Positions 45,409 through 53,027 of a stretch of DNA of 64,000 nt are shown one piece after another. Within the stretch, counting starts at the first letter, position 1; each line of letters starts with the position of its first letter. Made by a program: the position numbers and the translations under genes. Where the stretch lies: positions 248,001-312,000 of the forward strand of contig JBMYSZ010000002.1 of assembly GCA_049603835.1 (NCBI GenBank). The letters run 5' to 3'. Below the pieces are notes generated by a model. It was not told the DNA's origin. It did no database searches and was given only the letters and a program-made list of their open reading frames with translations. The DNA comes from Mangrovicoccus sp049603835. Its GTDB lineage: Bacteria > Pseudomonadota > Alphaproteobacteria > Rhodobacterales > Rhodobacteraceae.

Positions 45409-45897
45409 ATGACTCACCAACAAAATTTCACCGCTATGGGCAAACTTTCCTGGCTTTGGATGAATTCGAAACTGCATGCGGATTGGTCGACCCGGCTTAT
45501 GATGCGCAACCTTATTCCGCCTGTGAGCCTGGGGCAATTTGAGATCTTGGAAAAAGACGGCCTGCCCGTAGCCTATGTCAGCTGGGCGTTTTTATCGCCC
45601 GAAGCTGAGCTGCGCTATATTAATTCCCCTTCGCAAATAAAACTGGAAGATTGGACTTCGGGGGACCGCATGTGGTTCATTGATTATGTGTCGCCTTTTT
45701 CCGTCCGCCATACGGTTGAATTGAAAAGCATCCTGCGCGACCGGTTTGACCATCGTTTTGCGCGCAGCTTGCGGGTGACGCCAGGAAGTGAAAAAGCCCG
45801 TGTTGTGACCTATTTCGGCAAAGAGGTCGAAGAGGGATGGCGCAAAACCGCGGATACTCAGATCCTGTCGCATTTCGCGACAAAAGAGGCTGGCTAA
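45409..45897 (+). CDS. hlyC: RTX toxin-activating lysine acyltransferase (HlyC-like)
   Basis: A 162-aa protein that aligns with HlyC over its core: GKLSWLWMNSKLHADW, then DGLPVAYVSWAFLSPEAELRYIN and LEDWTSGDRMWFIDYVSPF. The catalytic His23 (in SKLHADW) and Asp92 (in WFIDYV) fall at the same residue numbers as in E. coli HlyC. The family uses acyl-ACP to acylate two internal lysines of the RTX protoxin in the cytoplasm. It lies 83 nt downstream of the toxin gene, so the order is A-C rather than the classical C-A. No hlyB or hlyD follows. Certainty of the family is high. Confidence 0.95.
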   Translation: MTHQQNFTAMGKLSWLWMNSKLHADWSTRLMMRNLIPPVSLGQFEILEKDGLPVAYVSWAFLSPEAELRYINSPSQIKLEDWTSGDRMWFIDYVSPFSVRHTVELKSILRDRFDHRFARSLRVTPGSEKARVVTYFGKEVEEGWRKTADTQILSHFATKEAG

Positions 45898-45910
45898 GCT
45901 TATGACAAAC

Positions 45911-45940
45911 TGAACCAATTCGGTACAGGCTTGGCGTAAC
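45911..45940 (+). promoter_or_regulatory. Putative ECF-sigma autoregulatory promoter
   Basis: TGAACC at 45911-45916, 16 nt, then GGCGTAAC at 45933-45940, upstream of the sigma gene. The 10 bases AAACTGAACC here are identical to those before the protease gene at 47435-47444. The -10 part differs from the CGAC core of the other three sites. Confidence 0.45.
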
Positions 45941-46128
45941 TTGCAAAAAACGCGCCATATTCGGGATATTGGATGCCTCGCCTTTCAGCGCATTCAGCGG
46001 GCGAGGTTGCAAATATAACTTTTTTCGTTGGTCATTGTCTTTGCAGTGATTGTGTCAACTTTGGCTTTATGCCAGACAGGCGTGGATTAGCCCCGGTTGG
46101 GCGAGACCGTTTGTTGGATGCGCCGCCG

Positions 46129-46680
46129 ATGTTGACGCAATTAAGCGATGAAACTCTGTTGAAACGTGTGGGGCAGCAAGATCGCCATGCGATGGAGGTT
46201 TTGTACAAACGCCATTGTGCCAGGCTTACAAATTTTGTGCTGAGCACCTGCAAAGATCCCGCAGCGGCGTCAGATGTGGTCCAAGAAACTATGCTGGCTG
46301 TTTGGCGTCAGGCTTCGGGATTTCAGGGGAAATCTTCGGCGAAAACATGGATTTATGGGATAGCCCGGTTCAAGGCGGTTGACCGTTTGCGGGCGAATGC
46401 GCGGCTTAGCCCTAGCGATGACATCCCCGAACAGGTGGATGATAGGCCGGGCCCCGAGGCGCAAGCAGTTCTAGCTGGGGATGTGCAGCAGCTACGCATT
46501 TGCCTGGGCGAGCTTGACGACAAACGCCGCCGCGTGGTGCGGCTCGCCTTCTTCGAAGACATGACCTATGAGGAAATTTCCCAAGTCGAAGGGATCAAAG
46601 CCGGGACAGTGAAGTCACGGGTATTTCATGCCAAACAAGCTTTGATGCGGTGTTTGAGCCGAGCTTTGGGGAAATCCTGA
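46129..46680 (+). CDS. ECF-type RNA polymerase sigma factor
   Basis: A 183-aa sigma-70 family protein. Region 2 spans LSDETLLKRVGQQDRHAMEVLYKRHCARL to SSAKTWIYGIARFKAVDRLR, and region 4 is LGELDDKRRRVVRLAFFEDMTYEEISQVEGIKAGTVKSRVFHAKQAL (in part). ATG 46129 places region 2 at the N-terminus as usual; in-frame ATGs at 46069 and 45973 would add unusual leaders. The convergent anti-sigma gene ends 17 nt downstream. It probably drives promoters of the TGAACC-N16 type found before itself, the anti-sigma gene, the protease and the RTX toxin. Confidence 0.9.
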   Translation: MLTQLSDETLLKRVGQQDRHAMEVLYKRHCARLTNFVLSTCKDPAAASDVVQETMLAVWRQASGFQGKSSAKTWIYGIARFKAVDRLRANARLSPSDDIPEQVDDRPGPEAQAVLAGDVQQLRICLGELDDKRRRVVRLAFFEDMTYEEISQVEGIKAGTVKSRVFHAKQALMRCLSRALGKS

Positions 46681-46697
46681 AGCTTTTCGGGAAATAC

Positions 46698-47282
46698 TCA
46701 GGGCTGCGTGACCATGCTCACTAGCTGAGAAGACTGGCCAAGCGTTGTGGCGGCGGCATTCTGAGCCGTCGCATCCACAAAGCGGAGCCGATAAATCCCC
46801 AAAGCCCCAGGCCCGTCGATAACCTGCGCGCCGATCTGGTAGAGTAGGGTGTTAATCTCGCCCAAAGACGCCTCTGGCACAAACATAACCTGCAATTCAA
46901 ACGCTTCCGCCTGCTCAGAGACCGGAGCAAAGCCGCCCGTGGGTCCCAGCTGAGGCACTGCCGCAAATTGCCAAAGCGCCACTGCTGCTGCGGCCATAGC
47001 AGCGGCTTTCCAAAGGGCGATGGGTCGGTTGAGATTGGCGGGTTGGGCCGCTGGCATTTCCAAATGATCGCTGAGCTTTTCCCAGCCCGCATCGATTTCC
47101 GCCTTAGGCAATTCATCCGCATCCAGGGCCTGGCGCAGCTTTCGCATAAATTCTAGCTCGGCGGCGAGTTCGGGCTCGGCGGCCAGCCTTGCCTCGAAGG
47201 TCTGCCGCGCCCGCGGATCCATGCGATCCTGCAGATAGAGTAACACTAGATCGTCTTGGTCGGCGTCGTTTTGGCCGGTCAT
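46698..47282 (-). CDS. Membrane-bound anti-sigma factor
   Basis: A 194-aa protein. The cytoplasmic N-terminal anti-sigma domain (DDLVLLYLQDRMDPRARQTFEARLAAEPELAAELEFMRKL, in part) lacks the zinc HxxxCxxC motif. One TM segment follows (ALWKAAAMAAAAVALWQFAAV, about 110-130), then a ~65-residue periplasmic domain that may be the signal-sensing part. ATG 47282 follows GGGCGGGAG; an upstream in-frame start is less likely. It converges with the sigma gene and is divergent from the S8 protease gene. The arrangement indicates membrane-stress-like control of the sigma factor. Confidence 0.85.
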   Translation of the reverse strand: MTGQNDADQDDLVLLYLQDRMDPRARQTFEARLAAEPELAAELEFMRKLRQALDADELPKAEIDAGWEKLSDHLEMPAAQPANLNRPIALWKAAAMAAAAVALWQFAAVPQLGPTGGFAPVSEQAEAFELQVMFVPEASLGEINTLLYQIGAQVIDGPGALGIYRLRFVDATAQNAAATTLGQSSQLVSMVTQP

Positions 47283-47388
47283 CTCCCGCCCTCCATAAAG
47301 ACATAGCTCTGATGTGCCACCGCCTTGGGTCAGTAACAAGTCCAGTCATAAGACAAGTCCCAAGGCCCGGCGATTTTTGTCGTTATGG

Positions 47389-47418
47389 ATTTGTCGTAGC
47401 AAGCGGCACATAGGTTCA
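47389..47418 (-). promoter_or_regulatory. Putative ECF promoter of the anti-sigma gene
   Basis: On the minus strand, TGAACC (plus 47413-47418), 16 nt, then CGACAAAT (plus 47389-47396). Hexamer and spacing are identical to the protease and toxin promoters, and the -10-like octamer is closely related. Confidence 0.5.
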
Positions 47419-47438
47419 AAAAAAATTTCCAAGAAAAC

Positions 47439-47468
47439 TGAACCGCTATTGGCCCCAACCCGACCAAT
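47439..47468 (+). promoter_or_regulatory. Putative ECF promoter of the S8 protease gene
   Basis: TGAACC at 47439-47444, 16 nt, then CGACCAAT at 47461-47468, ending 27 nt before the ATG. An inverted repeat (CCAAC...GTTGG, 47455-47479) overlaps the -10 part and may be a regulator site or leader hairpin. Confidence 0.55.
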
Positions 47469-47495
47469 GGGTTAGTTGGACTGTGAGGATAAAAC

Positions 47496-48668
47496 ATGAT
47501 GCATGAATTTAAGCCCAGCCGTGGCAAATTCTTTTGGGCCGCCTGTGTCTGCACCGCTTTGCTGAGCGCGTGCAGTCCGGGCCAGATTTTTGCACCGGCA
47601 CCCACGGTCCCGGTTGCTGTTCTTGATCAAGACCAGATCTTTGCGCTGATCGGCCAAGGGGTGTCGCAAGCGGATTTGCAAAAGGCGGCGCAGGCTGGGG
47701 GGTATGAGCTGCTAAAGCGCGAAAGCCTGGCCGGGCTGGGGCTAGAGCTCTTGACCTATCGCATGCCCCAGGGCGTCACCGGGGCGCAGGCGATTGCCTA
47801 TCTCGAAGCGGCAGAGCCTGGGGCGACGGTTGGGGTCAATCACGCCTTTCACCCGGTGGATCAGCCGGGGAATGCGGGGCCGCATTATGCCGCTGCCGTG
47901 TTGAACTGGCCGCAGGCAGGATGCCGGGCGCAGGCGCCGGTGGGGATTATCGATACAGGCGTTGATCCCAAAGCCTCTGCTTTGGCGGCGGCACGGGTGG
48001 TCAATAAGGATTTCACCCAAGGCCGCGCACCGGATCCGCGCCATGGAACAGAGATCGCCGCCGTGCTGGCCAATCCCCAGCTATTGACCAATGTCACGCT
48101 ATATTCGGCGGCGGTGGTGCGGCAGGGTCCAGAGGGGCAGGGTGCTGCTGGGGCGGATGCGATTTTGCGCGCAATCGATTGGCTCGAAGCCTCTGGTGTG
48201 CGCCTGGTGAATATCTCGCTGGCCGGTCCTTACAACAAGCTGCTCAGTCGGGCCGTTGCGGCGGCAGAGGAAAAGGGCCTGCGCATTGTGGCCGCTGTGG
48301 GCAATGCGGGGCCACGGGCCAAGCCGCTTTACCCAGCCGCTTTCCCGAATGTGATCGGTGTCACGGCAATTGATGCGCGTGGCCGGGTCTATTCCCAGGC
48401 CAATCGCGGCGATTATGTGGATGTGGCCGCGCCGGGGGTGGATGTGTTTGTGGAATTGGGCGCGGGCTCGCGTTTTGTTTCTGGGACATCCATTGCCGCG
48501 CCTTATGTGACGGCCCGGATCTTGGCCGATCCCAGCCTCGCGCAGAGCGAGGATATCGAGGCATTGCGCAGCGGGCTACAGGCAGGTGTAGAGGATCTGG
48601 GCGCACCGGGCATTGATCCGGTCTATGGCGCGGGCCTGCCCCGTTTTAAGGCGGGCTGCACCGATTAG
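47496..48668 (+). CDS. Secreted S8 (subtilisin-like) serine protease, probable lipoprotein
   Basis: A 390-aa protein. The N-terminal signal ends in the lipobox-like LLSAC. A pro-region (about 25-140) precedes the S8 catalytic domain: Asp in VGIIDTGVD (about 152), His in DPRHGTEIAAV (about 183), oxyanion region AAVGNAG, and Ser in VSGTSIAAPYV (about 331). GAGGAT precedes the ATG. It is divergent from the anti-sigma gene and shares its ECF-type promoter pattern. It may act in the periplasm or at the cell surface, for example on the toxin, the anti-sigma factor or envelope proteins; the target is not visible. Confidence 0.9.
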   Translation: MMHEFKPSRGKFFWAACVCTALLSACSPGQIFAPAPTVPVAVLDQDQIFALIGQGVSQADLQKAAQAGGYELLKRESLAGLGLELLTYRMPQGVTGAQAIAYLEAAEPGATVGVNHAFHPVDQPGNAGPHYAAAVLNWPQAGCRAQAPVGIIDTGVDPKASALAAARVVNKDFTQGRAPDPRHGTEIAAVLANPQLLTNVTLYSAAVVRQGPEGQGAAGADAILRAIDWLEASGVRLVNISLAGPYNKLLSRAVAAAEEKGLRIVAAVGNAGPRAKPLYPAAFPNVIGVTAIDARGRVYSQANRGDYVDVAAPGVDVFVELGAGSRFVSGTSIAAPYVTARILADPSLAQSEDIEALRSGLQAGVEDLGAPGIDPVYGAGLPRFKAGCTD

Positions 48669-48669
48669 G

Positions 48670-48862
48670 GCCGGGTATGGGCGCCGGGTTGCATGCGCGA
48701 GACCACGCATAACTGGTCTCGTGAATTGGCGAAACGCAGTGAGCGATACCTGAATCGCGACTTCTCTTCTTTTCGAGGATAAGGTGGTCGCCCCATCTCT
48801 ACCATCATCTTTTCGCGAAACATTTCGGCCGGTGTCTTCCAACCGGGGCATTTTGATGTGTC
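48670..48862 (-). pseudogene. C-terminal remnant of an IS30-type transposase
   Basis: The minus strand reads ...SKCPGWKTPAEMFREKMM, which resembles the conserved C-terminal end of IS30-family transposases (RKxLGWKTPAE). An open reading continues to about 48670. No catalytic DDE region or inverted repeats are present, so only a fragment survives. The rest of the ~430-nt gap to 49098 holds a dispersed palindrome but no intact gene. Confidence 0.4.
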
Positions 48863-48942
48863 GCGCGCAACCCAGGTTAGATTGCACCCGCGCGGTTGTT
48901 AAAAAATAGTTAATGGGCGTTATGGTAATAAATCTGCATAAA

Positions 48943-48965
48943 GATGGGCAAATTGCCCATCCTAC
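48943..48965. repeat. Dispersed palindromic repeat, second copy
   Basis: This 23-nt sequence is identical to 8963-8985, including the GATGGGCAAATTGCCCATC near-palindrome and the CCTAC flank. Here it is a single unit, next to the IS remnant and 134 nt upstream of the hydroxyacid dehydrogenase gene. Confidence 0.75.
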
Positions 48966-49098
48966 ACGTCTTTCAAATGACAGCGAACCAAGGAGTATCA
49001 TTCACCCGGTTGCGACCAAAGCTCGGTCCGCTATACTGATCTGGTCGTTCCAGCCAGGCTCCAGGCCCAGCCGATCCTCTTTCTCAAGGAAATCTGCT

Positions 49099-50136
49099 AT
49101 GTCACTCCCGCTCAGGGATTTCGAAGCGCTGGCCGAAGCCGCCATGGAGCCAAGCGCTTTTGCCTATGTGGCTGGCGCAGCTGGGCAAGAGCTGACCGCG
49201 CGGCGTAATTTAGAGGCCTGGGCCGAGCTGCCTCTGCGGCCTAAATCCATGCGGGATCTGAGTGGGCTCACAACGGCTTGCGATCTGCTCGGACTTCGCC
49301 TGGACGCCCCGTTACTGGTTGCGCCTATGGCCTATCAGCGCCTGGCTACCCCCGAAGGGGAACGCGCCATGGCTTTGGCGGCGGCGGCGCAGGGGGTTGG
49401 GTTTGTGCTGTCCTGCCAAAGCTCGGTTGCCCCTGAAGAGGCGGCTGTCGCGCCATTTTGGTTTCAGCTCTATTTGCAGCGCGATCCGGCCCATAGCCGC
49501 GCTCTGGCCGCTCGGGCCTTGGCAGCCGGGGCAACGGCGCTGGTGGTGACGGTGGATGCGCCGGTCAATGGGATCCGGGATCGGGAAATCAAAGCGGGGT
49601 TTAGCCTGCCGCAAGATGTGCGGCCAGTGATGCTCGATGCGCTTGGCATTCCTGCCGCCCAGGGCACTCTTGAAGAGCTGTTAAGCGCGGCGCCGGATTG
49701 GCAAGATCTGGCAGCACTTTGCGCCGAAAGCCCCGTCCCGGTTATTGCCAAAGGGGTGATGACAGCAGAGGATGCCCAAGCGGCGCTTGCTGCGGGCTGT
49801 GCGGCGGTGATCCTATCCAATCATGGCGGACGGGTTTTGGACGGGCTGCCTGCAACTGCCGAAGTCCTGCCTCAGATCCGCGCCGCACTGCCCGAGGCGG
49901 TGCTATTGGTGGATGGCGGTATTCGCACGGGCCAAGACATGCTGCGAGCCCTCGCTCTGGGGGCGGATGCGGTTTTGCTGGGTCGTCCGGCTTATTTTGC
50001 CCTAGCGGCTGGCGGGGCGCAGGGGGCGTCGGCCTGTTTGCGCCGCTTACGCGATGAATTCACCATCGCCATGGCGCTGTGCGGGGCGCGCCACCCTGGC
50101 GAAATTGGGCCAGATTGTCTTTATACGAGCGCATAG
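49099..50136 (+). CDS. FMN-dependent alpha-hydroxyacid dehydrogenase/oxidase (LldD family)
   Basis: A 345-aa TIM-barrel flavoenzyme. Residues FAYVAGAAGQELTARRN open the fold. FMN and active-site motifs include LLVAPMAYQRLA, VIAKGVMTAEDAQAA (Lys), the catalytic His in ILSNHGGRVLDGLPAT, and LVDGGIRTGQDMLRALALGADAVLLGR. It oxidises an L-2-hydroxyacid such as lactate, glycolate or mandelate; the family member cannot be fixed. It is shorter than LldD (about 380). AAGGAAA precedes ATG 49099; a longer in-frame ORF upstream is unlikely. Its 3' end overlaps the convergent tonB gene by 16 nt. Confidence 0.88.
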   Translation: MSLPLRDFEALAEAAMEPSAFAYVAGAAGQELTARRNLEAWAELPLRPKSMRDLSGLTTACDLLGLRLDAPLLVAPMAYQRLATPEGERAMALAAAAQGVGFVLSCQSSVAPEEAAVAPFWFQLYLQRDPAHSRALAARALAAGATALVVTVDAPVNGIRDREIKAGFSLPQDVRPVMLDALGIPAAQGTLEELLSAAPDWQDLAALCAESPVPVIAKGVMTAEDAQAALAAGCAAVILSNHGGRVLDGLPATAEVLPQIRAALPEAVLLVDGGIRTGQDMLRALALGADAVLLGRPAYFALAAGGAQGASACLRRLRDEFTIAMALCGARHPGEIGPDCLYTSA

Positions 50137-50945
50137 CTGATAGGAAAACGCAGATCGAAAGGCCCCTTCCCCATGGCGGCGGGCGGCGCGGGCAAGCGCT
50201 CGAACCCGTCCAAAAGATCGAGCGCGGCCTTATCCAAAACTGGCCAGCCCGAGCTTTCCGAAACTTTCCGCGTCACGATCCGGCCATAGCTATCAAGGGT
50301 GAATACCACCGTCACCTTGCCCTGGGCCTTCGCCTTACGCGCGGCTTTGGGATAGGTCTTCGCCTGAGCCAGAGCCAAAACCAAATCTTGCTGCCATTTG
50401 CTGATCCGGGCTTTTTCTTCGTCGCTTAGGCCGATCTCTTCCTCTTCCGAGCCTGACTGCGCATCTTGCCCGGCACTGGGCGCGGGCGCGGCGGCGGTGC
50501 TGGCTTGGGCGAGGACCTCGTTATAATCCTCTTGCATCTCCGTCGGGATCTCATCGGCTTCAACCTCGCCCTGATCTTCCTCAAGGGGATTGGCCACGCG
50601 AAATTGCAGCTCGGGATCATCAACTTCATAGGGAACTTGCGCTAGGATCGGATCATTGACGGCTTTGGCCAAGATCCGCTCTTCAGCGCTATCAAGCGCC
50701 TCTTGGCTGGCTTCGGACACATCGCCTTCGGCCAAATCCGTATCCGGCGCGGCCATCAGCATTTCCACCGGCGCCAGATCAATGAATTCACGGCCTTTAA
50801 GCGAGGCCTCTTGTTCGAATTGTTCGACCGGGGCGGGCGGTTGCTTGAGCCAGCTCACCGCAAGCGCCCCGTGAAGCCCGGCACTTATGGCCAGACCGGA
50901 AAGCAGCAAAAGCCCAGTGGGCCGAGGGGAATAGGCAAAGCTCAT
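50121..50945 (-). CDS. tonB: TonB-family energy transducer (siderophore-system copy)
   Basis: A 274-aa protein with an N-terminal TM (LLLLSGLAISAGLHGALAVSWL, histidine retained). An acidic spacer with unusual Glu/Asp richness rather than Lys-Pro repeats follows (about 45-180). The C-terminal TonB domain has ARKAKAQGKVTVVFTLDSYGRIVTRKVSESSGWPVLDKAALDLL (in part). Its start overlaps the exbD stop (ATGA). It completes a second ExbB-ExbD-TonB set, dedicated by position to the Fiu-like receptor. Confidence 0.92.
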   Translation of the reverse strand: MSFAYSPRPTGLLLLSGLAISAGLHGALAVSWLKQPPAPVEQFEQEASLKGREFIDLAPVEMLMAAPDTDLAEGDVSEASQEALDSAEERILAKAVNDPILAQVPYEVDDPELQFRVANPLEEDQGEVEADEIPTEMQEDYNEVLAQASTAAAPAPSAGQDAQSGSEEEEIGLSDEEKARISKWQQDLVLALAQAKTYPKAARKAKAQGKVTVVFTLDSYGRIVTRKVSESSGWPVLDKAALDLLDGFERLPAPPAAMGKGPFDLRFPISYALV

Positions 50946-51427
50946 TGCACTGCCGCCTCTGAACTCTCAGGGCTGGCCCCGCTCGCATCAGCTGTTTCCG
51001 CGGCCTCTTCTTCAAGCCCCACAAGCCCGATTTTCAGATAACCTGTGCCGCGCATCCGATTCATCACCGCCATGATTTCCCCATAAGGGATCAAGCGATC
51101 GGCCGAGATATAAAGCCGCGTGTCGCGTTTGATCATCGTGGCGATATCGAGCTCCATAGGAAGATCGGCCAGGGTGGTTTCCACCTCTCCCACCAGCAAG
51201 GTCAGATCCGCCTGGATTGTTATGATGATTGGCTCGCCGGGGCGCGGGGCGGGATCGGCCTTTGCCACAGGCAGTTCCACCGGGATATCCACCGTGGATA
51301 GCGGCGCGGCCACCATGAAAATGATCAGCAACACCAACATCACATCGATGAAGGGGGTGATATTGATATCGGCATTCGGGGCGAGATCATCGCCATCGCC
51401 ATCGCCAGAGCTAAGATTAACGCCCAT
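50942..51427 (-). CDS. exbD: ExbD biopolymer transport protein (siderophore-system copy)
   Basis: A 161-aa protein with the TM segment INITPFIDVMLVLLIIFMVAAPL, which retains the protonatable Asp. The periplasmic domain contains IQADLTLLVGEV and LYISADRLIPYGEIMAVMNRMR. An extra C-terminal tail of about 25 Ala/Glu-rich residues is present. It lies 15 nt downstream of exbB and overlaps tonB. Confidence 0.94.
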   Translation of the reverse strand: MGVNLSSGDGDGDDLAPNADINITPFIDVMLVLLIIFMVAAPLSTVDIPVELPVAKADPAPRPGEPIIITIQADLTLLVGEVETTLADLPMELDIATMIKRDTRLYISADRLIPYGEIMAVMNRMRGTGYLKIGLVGLEEEAAETADASGASPESSEAAVQ

Positions 51428-51442
51428 GAAACCGCCCTCCCT

Positions 51443-52276
51443 TTACTGCGCCGCCATCTGAAGAGCAGGCTCCGCTGGCATATTGGCCGGGTCGGCGTCT
51501 GCATTTGCATCTGCGTCATCTGGCTCTGGATCCGTCGCCGCACGGTCCAGATCACGCGATTGGGTGCGCAAAACCAACGAGGCCGCATCGGCCAAGCGAA
51601 CCCGATACCGCCCAATCACCCGCGATAGGTGGTTGTAAAGGATCACGGCCGGGATCGCCGCCACAAGGCCAATCGCGGTTGCCAACAAAGCCTCAGCAAT
51701 CCCAGGTGCCACAACCGAAAGATTGGTGGAGCCGCTTTCAGAAATCGAAATAAAGGCATTCATAATGCCCCAAACCGTGCCAAAAAGCCCCACAAATGGC
51801 GCGGTTGAGCCGATGGAGCCTATCACGGTTACCCCCGATTGCATGGCGCGCGCGGCCCCTGCCTCGATCCGCACCAAATCCATAGCGGTGCGTTCTTTGA
51901 TCCCGCTGGGGCCCAAGCCTTGGGATTGGGTGATCTCGGTTTGGGCGGCTCTTTGCATCCGTCCCAAAGCTCCAAATCGGGAAATCCGAGCCCCAAGACG
52001 CCCATGCCGGGTGAGGCGGCGGAAATCGCGGCGCAACCGTCCTGTGGCCATGCGCGTCTGAAGGATCTTGGCCGCCCAAATGGCCCAGGACAGCACAGAG
52101 AACACGACCAAAAGCGCCATGACCGATTTCACGACCATATCCGCATCCATAAACATCGCAAGCGGCGTCAGCGCCTCTGTTTCGGCTGCCACGCGTAGGC
52201 GTTCGGTGAAGTCCGGCGGAAGATAGGCCTCGGACCATTTCAGAATAAGCGCATTGCTTTCAGCTGCATTAGACAT
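51443..52276 (-). CDS. exbB: ExbB proton-channel protein (siderophore-system copy)
   Basis: A 277-aa protein with a soluble N-terminal helical stretch, TM1 (VKSVMALLVVFSVLSWAIWAAKI), and TM2/TM3 containing FVGLFGTVWGIMNAFISI and EALLATAIGLVAAIPAVILYNHL. The conserved channel residues are retained. The C-terminus is Asp/Ala-rich (DPEPDDADANADADPA). It begins 3 nt after the hydroxylase gene. Confidence 0.94.
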   Translation of the reverse strand: MSNAAESNALILKWSEAYLPPDFTERLRVAAETEALTPLAMFMDADMVVKSVMALLVVFSVLSWAIWAAKILQTRMATGRLRRDFRRLTRHGRLGARISRFGALGRMQRAAQTEITQSQGLGPSGIKERTAMDLVRIEAGAARAMQSGVTVIGSIGSTAPFVGLFGTVWGIMNAFISISESGSTNLSVVAPGIAEALLATAIGLVAAIPAVILYNHLSRVIGRYRVRLADAASLVLRTQSRDLDRAATDPEPDDADANADADPANMPAEPALQMAAQ

Positions 52277-52279
52277 GAG

Positions 52280-52963
52280 TTAGACCTCCGCCCATTGACG
52301 AATGAGATTGTGATAAAGCCCGGTGAGGGAAACGACCTCTGCCGCATTAGCGCCAAGCTGCGGGCCCAAGCTTTGGATATTTTGGTCGAGATCAAAGAGC
52401 ATCTCGCGCCGAGCGGCGTCGCGCACCATGGATTGGATCCAAAAGAAAGACGCCACCCGAGCGCCGCGGGTCACCGGGGTGACTTGGTGCAGGGAGGTCG
52501 ATGGGTAGACCACCGCAGCCCCTGCGGGGAGTTTGACGCTCTGCGCCCCGTAATGGCCTTCGACGATAAGCTCGCCGCCATCATAGTCATCGGGGTCACT
52601 GAGAAAGACGGTACAGCTTACATCCGTGCGGATCTGCCTGCCCTCGCCTGGGATCACCCGAATGGCATTATCCACATGGGTGCCAAAGGTTTGCCCGCCC
52701 GCATAGCGATTGAACATTGGCGGCAGAATTTGCGCTGGCAACACCGCAGACATCCAGATCGGATTGGTGGTGAGGCGCGGCAAAAGCCATTGCTGAAGCT
52801 GAGGCAAGATAGGGCTGTCGAGCGGGATTTGTTCATTGCGCTTGATCTCGGCTGATTGCGCGCCCGCCGTATCCCGACCATCGGTCCATTGCGCCGCATC
52901 CAGCGCCTGGCGGATTTCGGCAACCTCATCGGCGCTCAGCAAATCGGGGATGGATATAAGCAT
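52280..52963 (-). CDS. PKHD-type Fe(II)/2-oxoglutarate hydroxylase (PiuC/YbiX family)
   Basis: A 227-aa dioxygenase. The iron ligands are visible as His and Asp in FGTHVDNAI and a distal His in PSTSLHQVTPVTRGARVASFFWIQS, whose Arg binds 2-oxoglutarate. The length and ending (LTGLYHNLIRQWAEV) match the PiuC/YbiX proteins that are consistently encoded next to catecholate siderophore receptors. Its substrate is not established for the family. It is the second gene of the Fiu-like operon, 65 nt after the receptor stop. Confidence 0.93.
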   Translation of the reverse strand: MLISIPDLLSADEVAEIRQALDAAQWTDGRDTAGAQSAEIKRNEQIPLDSPILPQLQQWLLPRLTTNPIWMSAVLPAQILPPMFNRYAGGQTFGTHVDNAIRVIPGEGRQIRTDVSCTVFLSDPDDYDGGELIVEGHYGAQSVKLPAGAAVVYPSTSLHQVTPVTRGARVASFFWIQSMVRDAARREMLFDLDQNIQSLGPQLGANAAEVVSLTGLYHNLIRQWAEV

Positions 52964-53027
52964 TTGTTACGACCTCAAAAACTGCCACGGGCGGAAAGCG
53001 CGCCGCCCGTGGCTTTGTTGCGAAAGC

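Noticed and set aside
48978..49060. GAACC...CGACC pattern upstream of the hydroxyacid dehydrogenase, like the ECF promoters
   Set aside because: The spacing is about 23 nt instead of 16 and the hexamer begins CGAACC, so it does not fit the four consistent sites.
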